Shown: positions 26,717 to 35,388, counted from the stretch's first letter. The stretch: DNA of 64,000 bases from Amycolatopsis roodepoortensis (GCF_014873915.1 NZ_JADBEJ010000004.1:1770758-1834757); one strand, 5' to 3'. The notes: generated by a model from the letters alone, not told the origin. Program-made: numbers and translations.

Positions 26717-27640
26717 GTGCAGGCGACACCGGATCCGTCGATCGTCCGGATCGACGGTCCGTGGACTCATCGTGACGTCTCGGCGAACGGCATCCGGCTG
26801 CACGTCGCCGAACTCGGCGACGGGCCGCTGGTCGTGCTGCTGCACGGGTTCGCCGAGTTCTGGTGGGCCTGGCATCACCAGCTGAAGTCGCTCGCGGACG
26901 CCGGTTTCCGGGTGGTCGCGGTCGATCTGCGCGGCTATGGCGACTCCGACAAGCCCCCGCGCGGCTACGACGCCTGGACTCTCGCCGGCGACGTCGGCGG
27001 GCTGATCAAGTCGCTCGGCGCGCGCAAGGCCCATCTCGTCGGGCACGCCTGGGGCGGCATGCTCGCGTGGACGGTCGGCGCGCTGCACCCGCGGCTGGTG
27101 GCGTCGGTCAGTGTGCTGGGCGGCGCGCATCCGCTGGCGTTGCGCCGGGCCGTCCGGCGGCCGGGGCAGCTGCGTGCTTCGGGACATCTGCTCCGCTTCC
27201 AAGTGCCGATGGCACCGGAAAAATGGCTGGTCAAGGACGACGCACTCGCCGTCGAAGAGCTCTTCCGCGCCTGGTCCGGTCCACAGTGGACGGACACTTC
27301 CGACTTCACCGAGACACTGCGGACGTTCCGGCAGGCGATGCTGGTGCAGGGAGTGCCGCACAGCGCGCTCGAGTACTACCGATGGGCGTTCCGCGCCCAG
27401 TTCCGCGGCGAAGGACGCCGGTTCCGCGAAGCACTGCAAGACCGCTTCGCTCCCCGCGTGCTGCAACTGCACGGCGAGGAGGACCGGTGCGTCCTGCCCG
27501 ACACCGCGGCGGCATCACGGCGCTGGGCGCCGGACGCCCGTCTCGAACGCTGGCCCGGCATCGGGCACTTCCCGCATCTGGAGGCCCCGGAGCGCACTTC
27601 GGCCGCGCTGCTGGGCTTCTTCCGTATCTTGGAAGCATGA
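26717..27640 (+). CDS. EphE-like alpha/beta hydrolase lacking the nucleophile
   Basis: The product has 307 residues and looks like an epoxide or haloalkane hydrolase: VVLLHGFAEFWWAWHHQL, VAVDLRGYGDSDKPP, acid loop HGEEDRCVLPD, and catalytic His in GIGHFPHLEAPE. The nucleophile elbow, normally GHDWGG or GxSxG, reads V-G-H-A-W-G-G. The DNA is cac gcc tgg, so Ala replaces the catalytic Asp. Unless another residue serves, hydrolysis should be lost, and the protein may bind a ligand instead. It sits at the place of mycobacterial ephE. The downstream DUF1992 start overlaps its stop (ATGA). Confidence 0.85.
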   Translation: MQATPDPSIVRIDGPWTHRDVSANGIRLHVAELGDGPLVVLLHGFAEFWWAWHHQLKSLADAGFRVVAVDLRGYGDSDKPPRGYDAWTLAGDVGGLIKSLGARKAHLVGHAWGGMLAWTVGALHPRLVASVSVLGGAHPLALRRAVRRPGQLRASGHLLRFQVPMAPEKWLVKDDALAVEELFRAWSGPQWTDTSDFTETLRTFRQAMLVQGVPHSALEYYRWAFRAQFRGEGRRFREALQDRFAPRVLQLHGEEDRCVLPDTAAASRRWAPDARLERWPGIGHFPHLEAPERTSAALLGFFRILEA

Positions 27641-28041
27641 CCGAGCGCAAACCGACGGGCGTGTCGTTCGAGTCCTGGGTGGACCGGCAGATCAGCGCCG
27701 CGGAGGCGAAGGGCGAGTTCGACGACCTGCCCGGCGCGGGAAAACCGCTGCCGAAGACCGGAACCCAGGACAGCGCGCTGTCGTGGGTGGTGAACAAGGT
27801 CCGCGCCGAGGGGCACGACGTTTCGGCGCTGCTGCCGCCTTCGCTGGCGATCGCGAAGGAGCTCGACGACCTTCCGGACACCCTCGCGAAGGTGCGTCGT
27901 GAGGCGCGGGTGCGGGAGATCGTCGAGGACCTGAACGAACGGATCCGCGCCGAGCACCGGCGTCCGGCGGGCGGTCCGGTGCTGCGGGCACGGCCGCTGG
28001 ACGTGGACGAGGTCTTGGCCTCCTGGCGCGAAGCGCGCTAG
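27637..28041 (+). CDS. DUF1992 (DnaJ-homologue subfamily C member 28-like) protein
   Basis: The product has 134 residues and starts at ATG 27637, overlapping the hydrolase stop. The family core is seen in ESWVDRQISAAEAKGEFDDL and PGAGKPLPKTG, then a second helical half with IVEDLNERIRAEHRRPAGGP. The eukaryotic relative is DNAJC28; no J-domain is present and no function is established in bacteria. The last 4 bp overlap the end of the convergent marP gene. Confidence 0.85.
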   Translation: MTERKPTGVSFESWVDRQISAAEAKGEFDDLPGAGKPLPKTGTQDSALSWVVNKVRAEGHDVSALLPPSLAIAKELDDLPDTLAKVRREARVREIVEDLNERIRAEHRRPAGGPVLRARPLDVDEVLASWREAR

Positions 28042-29222
28042 TTCGCGCAGGGCCCCGTCGACGTGTTCGCGCTCAGCGCCGGAGCCGTCTCGACCACCGG
28101 CCGCACCTGCTCCGACGTCAGCGTGAAGCCGGTCTCCGGATCCTCGACGGCCGCGCCGAAGACCACCCCGATGACCTCGCCCTCGGGGTTGATCATCGGG
28201 CCGCCCGAGTTACCGCTGCGCACCTGCCCGCGCACGGTGAACACGTCCCGCTGCACGGTGTTCGCCTCGTAGATGTCCGGTCCGCGGAGGTTGATCCGGC
28301 CGCGCACTCTGGCCGGCGTCGCGGTGTACGGGCCGTCGAGCGGGTAGCCGAGCACGATCGCGTTGTCGCCGGCCCGCGCGACCCGTGGCGTGAACGGGAG
28401 CACGGGCGCCTGGAGCCGCGGCACCGCGAGCACGGCCACGTCGGCCTCGGGGTCGAAGTAGACGACCCTGGCCGGGAACTTGCCCGAAGTCGATTCGATG
28501 GCGACCTCGTCGGTCCCGGCGACGACGTGCGCGTTCGTCATCACGCGCTGCGGCGCGACGACGAATCCGCTGCCCTCCAGCGCCCGCGAACACGAAGTCG
28601 CGTTGCCGCGGATCTTCACCACACTGCGGTGCACCTGTTTGACGATCGCGCTCGCCTGCAGCGCGGTGTCCGGCGGGCTGGTGTCCTCGACGTTCGGCTT
28701 CTGGAACGGGTCCACAATGGACGGGAAGCCGGACGCGTCCAGCAGTTTGCGCAGTTCGCTCGGGAAGCCCTGCGCCGCTTCCGGCATCACGTTGTTCACT
28801 TCGCCGAGCACGACCGAGCTGTTGATCGACTTCGCCAGCCCGGGCACGCCTGAGACGGCCGTCAGCGGCGTCGCGATCAGCCACGCGACCACGAACACCA
28901 CGGCGGCCTGAACGACCGCGCCGAGTGTCTTGTCGACGCCGGAAAGCTTGTCCGGGTTGATCTTCTGCCGCAGTCTCCGGCCCGCCCAGACCCCGAGGGT
29001 CTCGCCGAGCGCGACCAGGAACACCACGGTGGCCACCGCGAAGGCGACCTTCGCCGCCGGATGCTGGAAGAGCTCGACGATCAGCGGCGCGATCTTGATC
29101 CCGGCGAGCGCGCCGAGCACCACCCCGACCAGCGAGGGGAGGGCGATGATCACCCCTTGGAACGCGCCGGACACGCCCGCCAGCAGCGCGAGGAGGATCA
29201 CCAGTACGTCGACCCAGTTCAC
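28038..29222 (-). CDS. marP: MarP-type membrane-anchored periplasmic serine protease
   Basis: The product has 394 residues. Residues ~1-155 hold about four TM helices of the colicin-V-production type (NWVDVLVILLALLAGVSGAF onward). A trypsin-like domain follows, with His in VMTNAHVVAG, Asp in PEADVAVLAV and Ser in VRSGNSGGPMINPEG. In M. tuberculosis MarP (Rv3671c) is needed for acid resistance and cleaves the hydrolase RipA. Two cysteines (in ATSCSRALEG and near the C-terminus, GPCAN) could form a disulfide, as in MarP. It is last in the operon nth - tlpA-like - nudix - marP. Confidence 0.92.
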   Translation of the reverse strand: MNWVDVLVILLALLAGVSGAFQGVIIALPSLVGVVLGALAGIKIAPLIVELFQHPAAKVAFAVATVVFLVALGETLGVWAGRRLRQKINPDKLSGVDKTLGAVVQAAVVFVVAWLIATPLTAVSGVPGLAKSINSSVVLGEVNNVMPEAAQGFPSELRKLLDASGFPSIVDPFQKPNVEDTSPPDTALQASAIVKQVHRSVVKIRGNATSCSRALEGSGFVVAPQRVMTNAHVVAGTDEVAIESTSGKFPARVVYFDPEADVAVLAVPRLQAPVLPFTPRVARAGDNAIVLGYPLDGPYTATPARVRGRINLRGPDIYEANTVQRDVFTVRGQVRSGNSGGPMINPEGEVIGVVFGAAVEDPETGFTLTSEQVRPVVETAPALSANTSTGPCAN

Positions 29223-29228
29223 CGGCGC

Positions 29229-29936
29229 CTACTCCTTCTCCGGCACTTGCCGCCCGTCGACCCGCGCCTGATGTTCGGCCAACGCTACGTCAAGCTCCCG
29301 GACGTCGCCTCGGTCCCAGTCCCGTTCCCAGCCGCCGAGCGACAGCGTCATCGCCAGCAGGCCGCCCGTGAACCCCCAGACGAACATCCCGCCGACATCG
29401 AACGCGGGCCCCTTCCAGTCGTAGCCCGCGCGTTTGACCTGGAACCGGTTCGCCGGGTCGGTGAGTTCGGCGATCGGCACCCTGGCCACCGCCGCGGTCT
29501 CGCCGGGATCGACCGCGTGCACCGGCGACGGCGTCCGCCAGTAGGCGAGCACCGGCGTCACGGCGAAACTCGACACCGGCACGAAAAGCTCCGGGAAGAC
29601 CGCCACCGGCAGCACTCCCGAAGGTTCGACACCGGTCTCCTCCTCCGCCTCGCGCAACGCGGTGCCGACCGGCCCGCCGTCCTCCGGTTCGGCGCCACCG
29701 CCGGGAAAGCTGACCTGGCCGGCGTGCGAGCCGAGCGTGTCGGCGCGGCGCTGGAGCAGGACGTCGGGACCCTGCGGGCCCTCGCCGAAGAGCATCAGGA
29801 CGGACGCGGACCGGTAAGTCGCGTCCCGCGGCACGCTGAACCGGCTGAACGCGTCCGCGCCGATCTCGCCGCTGATCTTGACCAGCGGCTGCAACCAGGC
29901 GGGCACGGCCTCGGGATCCACGAGGGGGCCGGTCAT
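29229..29936 (-). CDS. NUDIX hydrolase (CoA pyrophosphatase-like)
   Basis: The product has 235 residues with the Nudix box GGAEPEDGGPVGTALREA-EEETGV. The surrounding LLQRRADTLGSHAGQVSFPG resembles the CoA-pyrophosphatase signature LLTxRAxxLRxHxGQVxFPG, so cleavage of CoA to phosphopantetheine and 3',5'-ADP is the best guess. It overlaps the upstream TlpA-like gene by ATGA and lies 6 bp before marP. It corresponds to Rv3672c. Confidence 0.9.
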   Translation of the reverse strand: MTGPLVDPEAVPAWLQPLVKISGEIGADAFSRFSVPRDATYRSASVLMLFGEGPQGPDVLLQRRADTLGSHAGQVSFPGGGAEPEDGGPVGTALREAEEETGVEPSGVLPVAVFPELFVPVSSFAVTPVLAYWRTPSPVHAVDPGETAAVARVPIAELTDPANRFQVKRAGYDWKGPAFDVGGMFVWGFTGGLLAMTLSLGGWERDWDRGDVRELDVALAEHQARVDGRQVPEKE

Positions 29937-30529
29937 GGTGTCCCTTCCACAGCGGCGCGCACCTGGTCAGTGTTCAGGAAGACGCGTGGGTTCTCGATGA
30001 GCCGGACGTCGCCGCCCGCCGTGACCAGGTATGTCGCCGGGAGGGAGGAAGGGACCTTTAGTGCCGTCCGCACCGGACCCGACTGTCCGTCACCGTCGAA
30101 CACCGACGGCAACCGGACACCCAGTTCGGTCAGCAGCGCCAGCCCGTCGGCCCCGGAGCTCGCGACCTGGACGAGGAGCACGCGCGCGGCACCGGGCGAC
30201 GCCGCGTACTCCTGGAGCAGTGGCAGTTCGGCACGGCACGGCTCGCACCACGACGCCCACAGGTTGACCAGCACGGGACCGCCCGAGACCACCTTCGCGA
30301 GGTCGACCCGGGAGCCGTCGCCGAGGCATTCGACGTCCACTCCGCGCAGCTTCGCCACCTCGCCCGGCCCAGGCGGCGGGCAGGGGGCGAGCGCGGCCTT
30401 CGCGCGCGCGGCCGTGAGATCCCCCGACGTCTTGGCGGGCGCTTGGCCGTCACGCGTCGTGAGCAGCGCGACGATCAGGGCCACCACCAGCACGGCGGCG
30501 CCGAGGGCCAGTTTGGTGACCCTGGTCAC
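29933..30529 (-). CDS. Membrane-anchored TlpA/ResA-like thioredoxin
   Basis: The start GTG 30529 overlaps the nth stop (GTGA) and gives 198 residues. One N-terminal anchor (VTKLALGAAVLVVALIVALL) places the rest outside the membrane. The thioredoxin-fold active site is NLWASWCEPCRAELPLLQ (C-E-P-C). A cis-Pro is present in SSLPATYLV. Two further cysteines (APCPPP and VECLG) may form a structural disulfide. It likely keeps extracytoplasmic thiols reduced or serves cytochrome maturation; its partner is unknown. It matches Rv3673c. Confidence 0.88.
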   Translation of the reverse strand: MTRVTKLALGAAVLVVALIVALLTTRDGQAPAKTSGDLTAARAKAALAPCPPPGPGEVAKLRGVDVECLGDGSRVDLAKVVSGGPVLVNLWASWCEPCRAELPLLQEYAASPGAARVLLVQVASSGADGLALLTELGVRLPSVFDGDGQSGPVRTALKVPSSLPATYLVTAGGDVRLIENPRVFLNTDQVRAAVEGTP

Positions 30530-31290
30530 CGGCGGGCCGCCAGTTCCAGGATGTGCTCGCGTTCTTCGCCCTTGACCAGCTTCGCGGCCTCTTCGAACCC
30601 CGTCGGGCCGACTCCGTACGAGGGGCACATCTTGGCCAGCGGACAGGCGCCACAGGCGGGTTTGCGGGCGTGGCACACGCGGCGGCCGTGGAAGATCGTC
30701 CGGTGCGAGAGGAGCGTCCACTCCTTGCGCGGGATCAGCTCGCCGACGGCGTGCTCGACCTTGACCGGGTCCTCCTCCTCGGTCCAGCCCCAGCGGCGGA
30801 CGAGACGGCCGAAGTGGGTGTCGACGGTGATCCCGGGAACCCCGAAGGCGTCACCGAGGACGACGTTGGCCGTCTTGCGGCCGACACCCGGCAGCGTGAC
30901 CAGATCCTTCAGCTTGCCGGGCACTTCGCCGTCGTAGCGCTCCACCAGCGCCGCGCCGAGCCCCATCACCGAGTTCGCCTTGGCGCGGAAGAACCCCGTC
31001 GGCCGGAGGTACTCCTCGAGTTCGGCACGGTCGGCGCCGGCGTAATCGGCGGCCGTCCGGTAGCGGGCGAAGAGGGCGGGCGTGACCTGATTCACGCGGA
31101 CGTCGGTGGTCTGTGCCGAAAGCACGACCGCGACCAGCAATTCGAGCGGAGTGGTGAAGTCAAGCTCACAGTGCGCGTCCGGGAACTCGTCGTCGAGGCA
31201 ACGCTTCATCCGCCTGGCGCGTCTCACCAATGCGAGCCGGCTTTCACCCTTGCCCCCCGCACGGGGGGCATTGGCAGGGGCAGGAGGCAC
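30526..31290 (-). CDS. nth: Endonuclease III (bifunctional DNA glycosylase/AP lyase)
   Basis: The product has 254 residues with an N-terminal extension of about 25 residues before the core (VRRARRMKRCLDDEFPDAHC). The helix-hairpin-helix is VTLPGVGRKTANVVLG with the catalytic Lys, and the catalytic Asp is in ITVDTHFGRLVRR. The [4Fe-4S] motif C-x6-C-x2-C-x5-C is CHARKPACGACPLAKMC. It excises oxidised pyrimidines. It heads the four-gene leftward operon ending with marP. The start may be a few codons further in. Confidence 0.95.
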   Translation of the reverse strand: MPPAPANAPRAGGKGESRLALVRRARRMKRCLDDEFPDAHCELDFTTPLELLVAVVLSAQTTDVRVNQVTPALFARYRTAADYAGADRAELEEYLRPTGFFRAKANSVMGLGAALVERYDGEVPGKLKDLVTLPGVGRKTANVVLGDAFGVPGITVDTHFGRLVRRWGWTEEEDPVKVEHAVGELIPRKEWTLLSHRTIFHGRRVCHARKPACGACPLAKMCPSYGVGPTGFEEAAKLVKGEEREHILELAARR

Positions 31291-31446
31291 CCCGATAGCC
31301 TACGGGCGCCATCGGACGAGCCAGTGGGAGCACCCGCCGGTCGACGGCCGACACGCCAGAGCACCACCTCGGCGCTTCGATCGAGGACGCCATGAGCGAG
31401 GATCTGGAGTAATGCACAACTTTTCCGAATTCCCTGGGCAGGGCTC

Positions 31447-31698
31447 ATGACCGTCTGGTTCGTCATCCTGGTGCCCCTGGTGATCATGTTCTTCGCGCTG
31501 TTCATGGAACGCGTGGAGACCAGGCTCAAGCACGTCGCGGTGCAGGAGAACGAGGTCGAGGAGTTCCTCGAGCAGGCTCAGCCCAACGAGGTCAGAGCCC
31601 TCTACGGGCACGGCATCGGGCGCGCGCTCGAGCTTTTCCGGCTGCGCAGGCTGGGCGGGAAGGCGGCCAGGCTTCGCGCGCGACGCGTGCGGAGTTAG
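31447..31698 (+). CDS. Small single-pass membrane protein (Rv3675-like position)
   Basis: The product has 83 residues with an N-terminal TM helix (TVWFVILVPLVIMFFALFME) and a charged cytoplasmic tail (ENEVEEFLEQAQ, then basic RLRARRVR). I do not recognise a domain. It lies between nth and crp, where mycobacteria also have a small membrane-protein gene. The ribosome-binding site is not strong (GGGCAGGGCTC before ATG). Confidence 0.65.
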   Translation: MTVWFVILVPLVIMFFALFMERVETRLKHVAVQENEVEEFLEQAQPNEVRALYGHGIGRALELFRLRRLGGKAARLRARRVRS

Positions 31699-31857
31699 GC
31701 TCCACGTTCGAGCGAGATCGTTCCCGGCCGCCCGCGCGTTCGGCGTGCCGACGAGCGATCTCGCGCGCACGACCTAGACTGACGCGAAAAGTGATCGACG
31801 ACACGGTCCTCGGCAGAATGAGGATCGACGTCGTATCTCGATGAGGAGGCACCCGAG

Positions 31858-32532
31858 GTGGACGAAACCCTGGCCCGAGCGGGCATTTTCCAGGGTGTTG
31901 AGCCGGCAGCCGCCGAGGCGCTGGCACAGACCTTGGAATCCGTGGAGTTCCCTCGCGGGCATGTCATCTTCAACGAGGGTGAACCCGGCGACAAGCTTTA
32001 CATCATCCAGTCCGGCAAGGTGAAGATCGGCCGCAAGTCACCCGACGGCCGGGAAAACCTGCTGGGCATCTTCGGCCCGTCCGACATGTTCGGCGAGCTG
32101 TCCATTTTCGACCCCGGCCCGCGGACGTCCAGCGCGACGACCGTGACCGAGGTCCGCGCGGTGACGATGGACCGCCCGGCGCTGCGGCAGTGGATCTCCA
32201 CCCGCCCGGAGATCGCCGAGCAGTTACTGCGGGTGGTCGCCCGACGGCTGCGCCGGACGAACAACATGGTCGCCGAGCTGATCTTCACCGACGTCCCCGG
32301 CCGCGTGGCGCGCGCGCTGCTGCAGCTGGCGCAGCGCTTCGGCAGCCAGGAGGCCGGTCTGCTGCGGGTCACGCACGACCTGACGCAGGAAGAGATCGCC
32401 CAGTACGTCGGCGCCTCGCGCGAGACCGTCAACAAGGCTCTCGCCGACTTCGCGCACCGTGGTTGGCTGCGGCTCGAAGGCAAGAGCGTCCTGATCCTGG
32501 ACCCGGAGCGCCTGGCCCGCCGCGCCCGTTGA
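31858..32532 (+). CDS. crp: Crp/Fnr-family global regulator (Crp/GlxR type)
   Basis: The start is GTG 31858 with GAGGAGG 8 nt upstream, giving 224 residues. The cyclic-nucleotide-binding domain has GEPGDKLYIIQSGKVKIGR and the phosphate-binding cassette FGELSIFDPGPRTSSATTV. The C-terminal winged helix has LTQEEIAQYVGASRETVNKALADF. It is very close to mycobacterial Rv3676 and corynebacterial GlxR, which bind cAMP and control hundreds of genes. It is followed by a strong hairpin. Confidence 0.95.
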   Translation: MDETLARAGIFQGVEPAAAEALAQTLESVEFPRGHVIFNEGEPGDKLYIIQSGKVKIGRKSPDGRENLLGIFGPSDMFGELSIFDPGPRTSSATTVTEVRAVTMDRPALRQWISTRPEIAEQLLRVVARRLRRTNNMVAELIFTDVPGRVARALLQLAQRFGSQEAGLLRVTHDLTQEEIAQYVGASRETVNKALADFAHRGWLRLEGKSVLILDPERLARRAR

Positions 32533-32536
32533 TTTT

Positions 32537-32597
32537 CAAGTACGTGAAGGCCCCCTTCATTGCGCTAGACGCAGTGAAGGGGGCCTTCACGTACTTG
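32537..32597 (+). terminator. 23-bp-stem hairpin after crp
   Basis: Arms 32537-32559 and 32575-32597 are exact reverse complements and include GTGAAGGCCCCCTTCA. The loop itself can pair (TGCG/CGCA). It starts 5 bp after the crp stop. Confidence 0.8.
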
Positions 32598-32947
32598 CGC
32601 TGAACACAGAGCTCGACACAACGAAGAGCCGGGCGCCACCCCCGACGTGGCGCACCGGCTCTTCGCTGTGCGCGGACCATCCCCCGACGATCCGCGCTCC
32701 CCGCCCTCCGGAACAAGGCCCCGACCCGTACGCCGGAGGGAGCTGGAGACTGTGTGATTGTCGTACAACCATCCACGGCCATCGGCCGTGGATTCAAGCT
32801 CTTTCACTCTCAAGGACGCCGAACGCGTCGATTTGTTGCCCCGAATGACCCGGAATGGACCGACTGTTACCCGATCGTGACGAACTGGGGCGCTTCGACC
32901 CACGTACTACCCGAAATCGGTGGTGACCAAACTTACCGCCAAGGAAC
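32598..32947. other. Intergenic stretch between crp and the MFS gene
   Basis: About 350 bp without a credible gene. It holds a second hairpin (32622-32665, 11+7 bp stem with one bulged base: CGAAGAGCCGG-GCGCCAC against GTGGCGC-A-CCGGCTCTTCG). The promoter region of the MFS gene follows, with a lower GC content around 32760-32950. Confidence 0.6.
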
Positions 32948-32963
32948 TGGTACTCGCGTACCA
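32948..32963 (+). promoter_or_regulatory. Dyad operator upstream of the MFS gene
   Basis: TGGTACTCGCGTACCA is a TGGTAC-TCGC-GTACCA inverted repeat ending 20 bp before the chosen MFS start, and a partial copy (CTGGTACGCG) follows at about 32975. The regulator that reads it is not in the window. Confidence 0.5.
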
Positions 32964-32983
32964 AAGTGTTCATACTGGTACGC

Positions 32984-34258
32984 GTGTCCCAGTCTGTGTC
33001 CGCTTCCGCCGAGAGCCACCGCACCTCCCTCGCCGACTACCGAGCCGCGCTGACCGCGGCCGGATCCCGCGGGGCGGTGATCGCGTCCCTGCTCGCCCGC
33101 CTGCCGATCGCGATGATCGGCATCTCCGCGCTGCTCTACGTCCAGCGCGAGACGGGCTCCTTCGCCGCGGCCGGACTGGTGTCGGCCGGGTCGCTGGTGG
33201 GCGTCTCCGTGGGCGCGGTCGTGCAGGGGCGGCTCATCGACCGCTTCGGCCCGACCAGGCCGCTGCTGACCACCACCGTGCTTTTCGCGCTGGCGATGAC
33301 CGCGCTGGTGTTCGCGATCGAGGCGCACGCGCCGACCCTCGTGCTGGTCCCGCTGGCTTTCGGCACCGGGATCACGGAGCCGATGGTCGGTTCGGCCTCG
33401 CGCGCGCTGTGGACCCGGCTGCTGCCCGCCGGGCCGACGCGGAACGCCGCGTTCTCCTACGAGGCGATCAGCATGGAGGTCTTCTTCATCCTCGGTCCCG
33501 GCTTCGCGGGGCTGCTGATCGCCGCGCCGTGGGCGGGGACCGGCATCGTGACCGGCTCGCTGACCATGATCGCGGGCGCGGTCCTGTTCGCGCTGAGCCC
33601 GACCGTGCGCGCGTGGGGGCCGTCGCCGTCGACGGGCGGCAAACTGCTCGGCGCGCTGGCCAGCCCCGGGATGCGCACACTCGCGATCGCCGCGCTGGGC
33701 TTCGGCGCCGTGATCGGGTTCGTCGAGGTCGCCGTCCCGGCGGCCGCCACCGAGGCCGGGAACACCTCCATCGGCGGTCTGCTGCTCTCGGCCTGGTCGG
33801 TCAGCTCGGTCGCGTTCGGCGTCGCGTACAGCCTGCGCCCGTGGCCGCGTCAGATGGGCCTTCGGCTGCCGGTGCTGCTGGCCGGATTCGGCGCGCTGGT
33901 GGCGCTGCTCGCCCTGCCCGGCTCGCTTTGGGGTCTCGCGCTCGCCATGCTCGCCGCGGGAGCGCTCATCACGCCGCAGTCGACGACGCACTCGGCGGCC
34001 ATCGAGATCGCCGCGCCGAAGGGCACGGCGGCCGAGGCGTTCGGCTGGGTGCTCACCGCGGTGACCCTCGGTCTCGCGTTCGGGCAGTCGATCAGCGGCT
34101 ACCTCGTCGAGCACGCCGGACACGAAGCGGCGTTCCTCGCCGCCGGCGGTGTCGGGTTCGCGCTCGCCGCGGTGGTGTGGCTGCTGCGCGGCACCTTCCG
34201 CCCGCGGCCGGCCGGAGCCGTCGCCGAAGCGCCCGAACTTGTCGGTGCCGCCCGCTAG
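32984..34258 (+). CDS. MFS transporter
   Basis: The start GTG 32984 gives 424 residues; GTG 32966 adds six and is equally possible. Twelve hydrophobic segments are expected: ASLLARLPIAMIGISALLYV in TM1, the DRFGPTRPLL loop after TM2, and a second half starting near GMRTLAIAALGFGAVIGFVE. The substrate is unknown. It is 9 bp upstream of the DnaN-like gene, so the two probably share a transcript, although no functional link is obvious. Confidence 0.85.
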   Translation: MSQSVSASAESHRTSLADYRAALTAAGSRGAVIASLLARLPIAMIGISALLYVQRETGSFAAAGLVSAGSLVGVSVGAVVQGRLIDRFGPTRPLLTTTVLFALAMTALVFAIEAHAPTLVLVPLAFGTGITEPMVGSASRALWTRLLPAGPTRNAAFSYEAISMEVFFILGPGFAGLLIAAPWAGTGIVTGSLTMIAGAVLFALSPTVRAWGPSPSTGGKLLGALASPGMRTLAIAALGFGAVIGFVEVAVPAAATEAGNTSIGGLLLSAWSVSSVAFGVAYSLRPWPRQMGLRLPVLLAGFGALVALLALPGSLWGLALAMLAAGALITPQSTTHSAAIEIAAPKGTAAEAFGWVLTAVTLGLAFGQSISGYLVEHAGHEAAFLAAGGVGFALAAVVWLLRGTFRPRPAGAVAEAPELVGAAR

Positions 34259-34267
34259 CTTGCGGGC

Positions 34268-35332
34268 ATGGACCTGACTGCCGCCACCCGCTCCCTCTCG
34301 TCCGCCGTCACCGCCGCCGCCCGGCTGCTGTCGGCCCGCTCCGGCCTGCTCCTGCGCGCCGGGAAGGACGGGCTGACCGTCGGCGGCAGCGACAGTGAGC
34401 GGGCGGTACTCCTGACCAGTGACGCCATGGTCCACACCGACGGTGAGGTCCTCGTCCCCGCCGGGCCGCTCGCGGAAACGCTGCGCATGCTCGATGACGA
34501 CCTGGTGCGCCTGGTCGTCGAGGGTTCGCGGCTGGCCGTGCGGGTGGAGGGCGGTCGATACGCCCTTCCGTTGCTGAGCCGCGAGCTGAACCTGCCGGAC
34601 ATGCCGCCGAAGGTGTCCGAAGTGGACGGTCACGCGCTGGTGACCGCGTTGCGCACGGTCGCGGGCACGGCGGCGAAGGACGACGCGCTGCCGATGTTCA
34701 CCGGCGTCCGCGTGCAGAGCTTCAGCCGCGAGCTGCGGCTGACGGCGTCCGACCGGTACCGGATGGCCGTGGCCACCCTGCCCTTGCGGTCCGAAGGCGA
34801 GCCGATCGACGCGCTCGTCCCGGCGGGTCTGCTCGCGGAGACGGCGAAGCAGGCGCGCGGCACCGTCGGCCTGCACGGCGACAGGACTCGCTTCGGGCTG
34901 AGCTGGGCCGGCGTCACCGTCACCACCGCCGTGCTCGACGCCGGATTCCTGTCGGAGAAGCTGATCGAGTCGTCCACTGTGGACACCACGGTCGAGGTGG
35001 CCGCCGACGCGCTGGCCGCCGCCGTGCGCCGGGTGGGCGTCTACGCGGACGATCGCCGGGTGCTGACGCTGGAGGTCGGCGATTCGCACCTTCGGCTGGC
35101 CAGCTCGAAACAGGACACCGGGGAAGCCGAGGAGACCTTGAAGGCCGAGGTTTCGGGCGGCCGGACGTCACCCTCGTTCCAGGCGCGCTACCTGCTGGAC
35201 GCGCTGCAGGGTTTCGCCGGGGGACGGGTGCGGCTCGAAATCCAGCCAGGGATGCGGGCCTGCGTCATCCGGGCGGTGGAGCCGGGTGATGTGGAGCTGA
35301 CGTACTACGTGATGCCGATGCTGGCGCGCTGA
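34268..35332 (+). CDS. DnaN-like sliding-clamp paralogue
   Basis: The product has 354 residues and a three-domain beta-clamp layout. The N-terminus is short (MDLTAATRSLSSAVTAAARL), the second domain shows TASDRYRMAVATLPL, the clamp signature around the conserved DRYR, and the third ends ELTYYVMPMLAR, matching the (Y)-x-MP-x-(R)L end of DnaN. It is not in the dnaA-dnaN-recF neighbourhood and is about 20-30 residues shorter than the usual clamp, mainly in domain 1. I infer an accessory clamp, such as one used in repair or translesion synthesis. Confidence 0.82.
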   Translation: MDLTAATRSLSSAVTAAARLLSARSGLLLRAGKDGLTVGGSDSERAVLLTSDAMVHTDGEVLVPAGPLAETLRMLDDDLVRLVVEGSRLAVRVEGGRYALPLLSRELNLPDMPPKVSEVDGHALVTALRTVAGTAAKDDALPMFTGVRVQSFSRELRLTASDRYRMAVATLPLRSEGEPIDALVPAGLLAETAKQARGTVGLHGDRTRFGLSWAGVTVTTAVLDAGFLSEKLIESSTVDTTVEVAADALAAAVRRVGVYADDRRVLTLEVGDSHLRLASSKQDTGEAEETLKAEVSGGRTSPSFQARYLLDALQGFAGGRVRLEIQPGMRACVIRAVEPGDVELTYYVMPMLAR

Positions 35333-35338
35333 CACTCG

Positions 35339-35386
35339 CCTCGTGAGTGGCTAGGACGGTTAGAACCGTCCTAGCCACTCACGAGG
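35339..35386. repeat. Perfect 22-bp hairpin, sibling of the element's attB
   Basis: Arms 35339-35360 and 35365-35386 are exact reverse complements with loop TAGA. The arm contains CTCGTGAGTGGCTAGGACGG followed by T. The same sequence, with CT changed to TA in the middle of the arm and loop CAGA, flanks the mobile element at 53.1 and 64.0 kb. It lies between convergent genes, so it also fits a bidirectional terminator. Confidence 0.9.
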
Positions 35387-35388
35387 AG

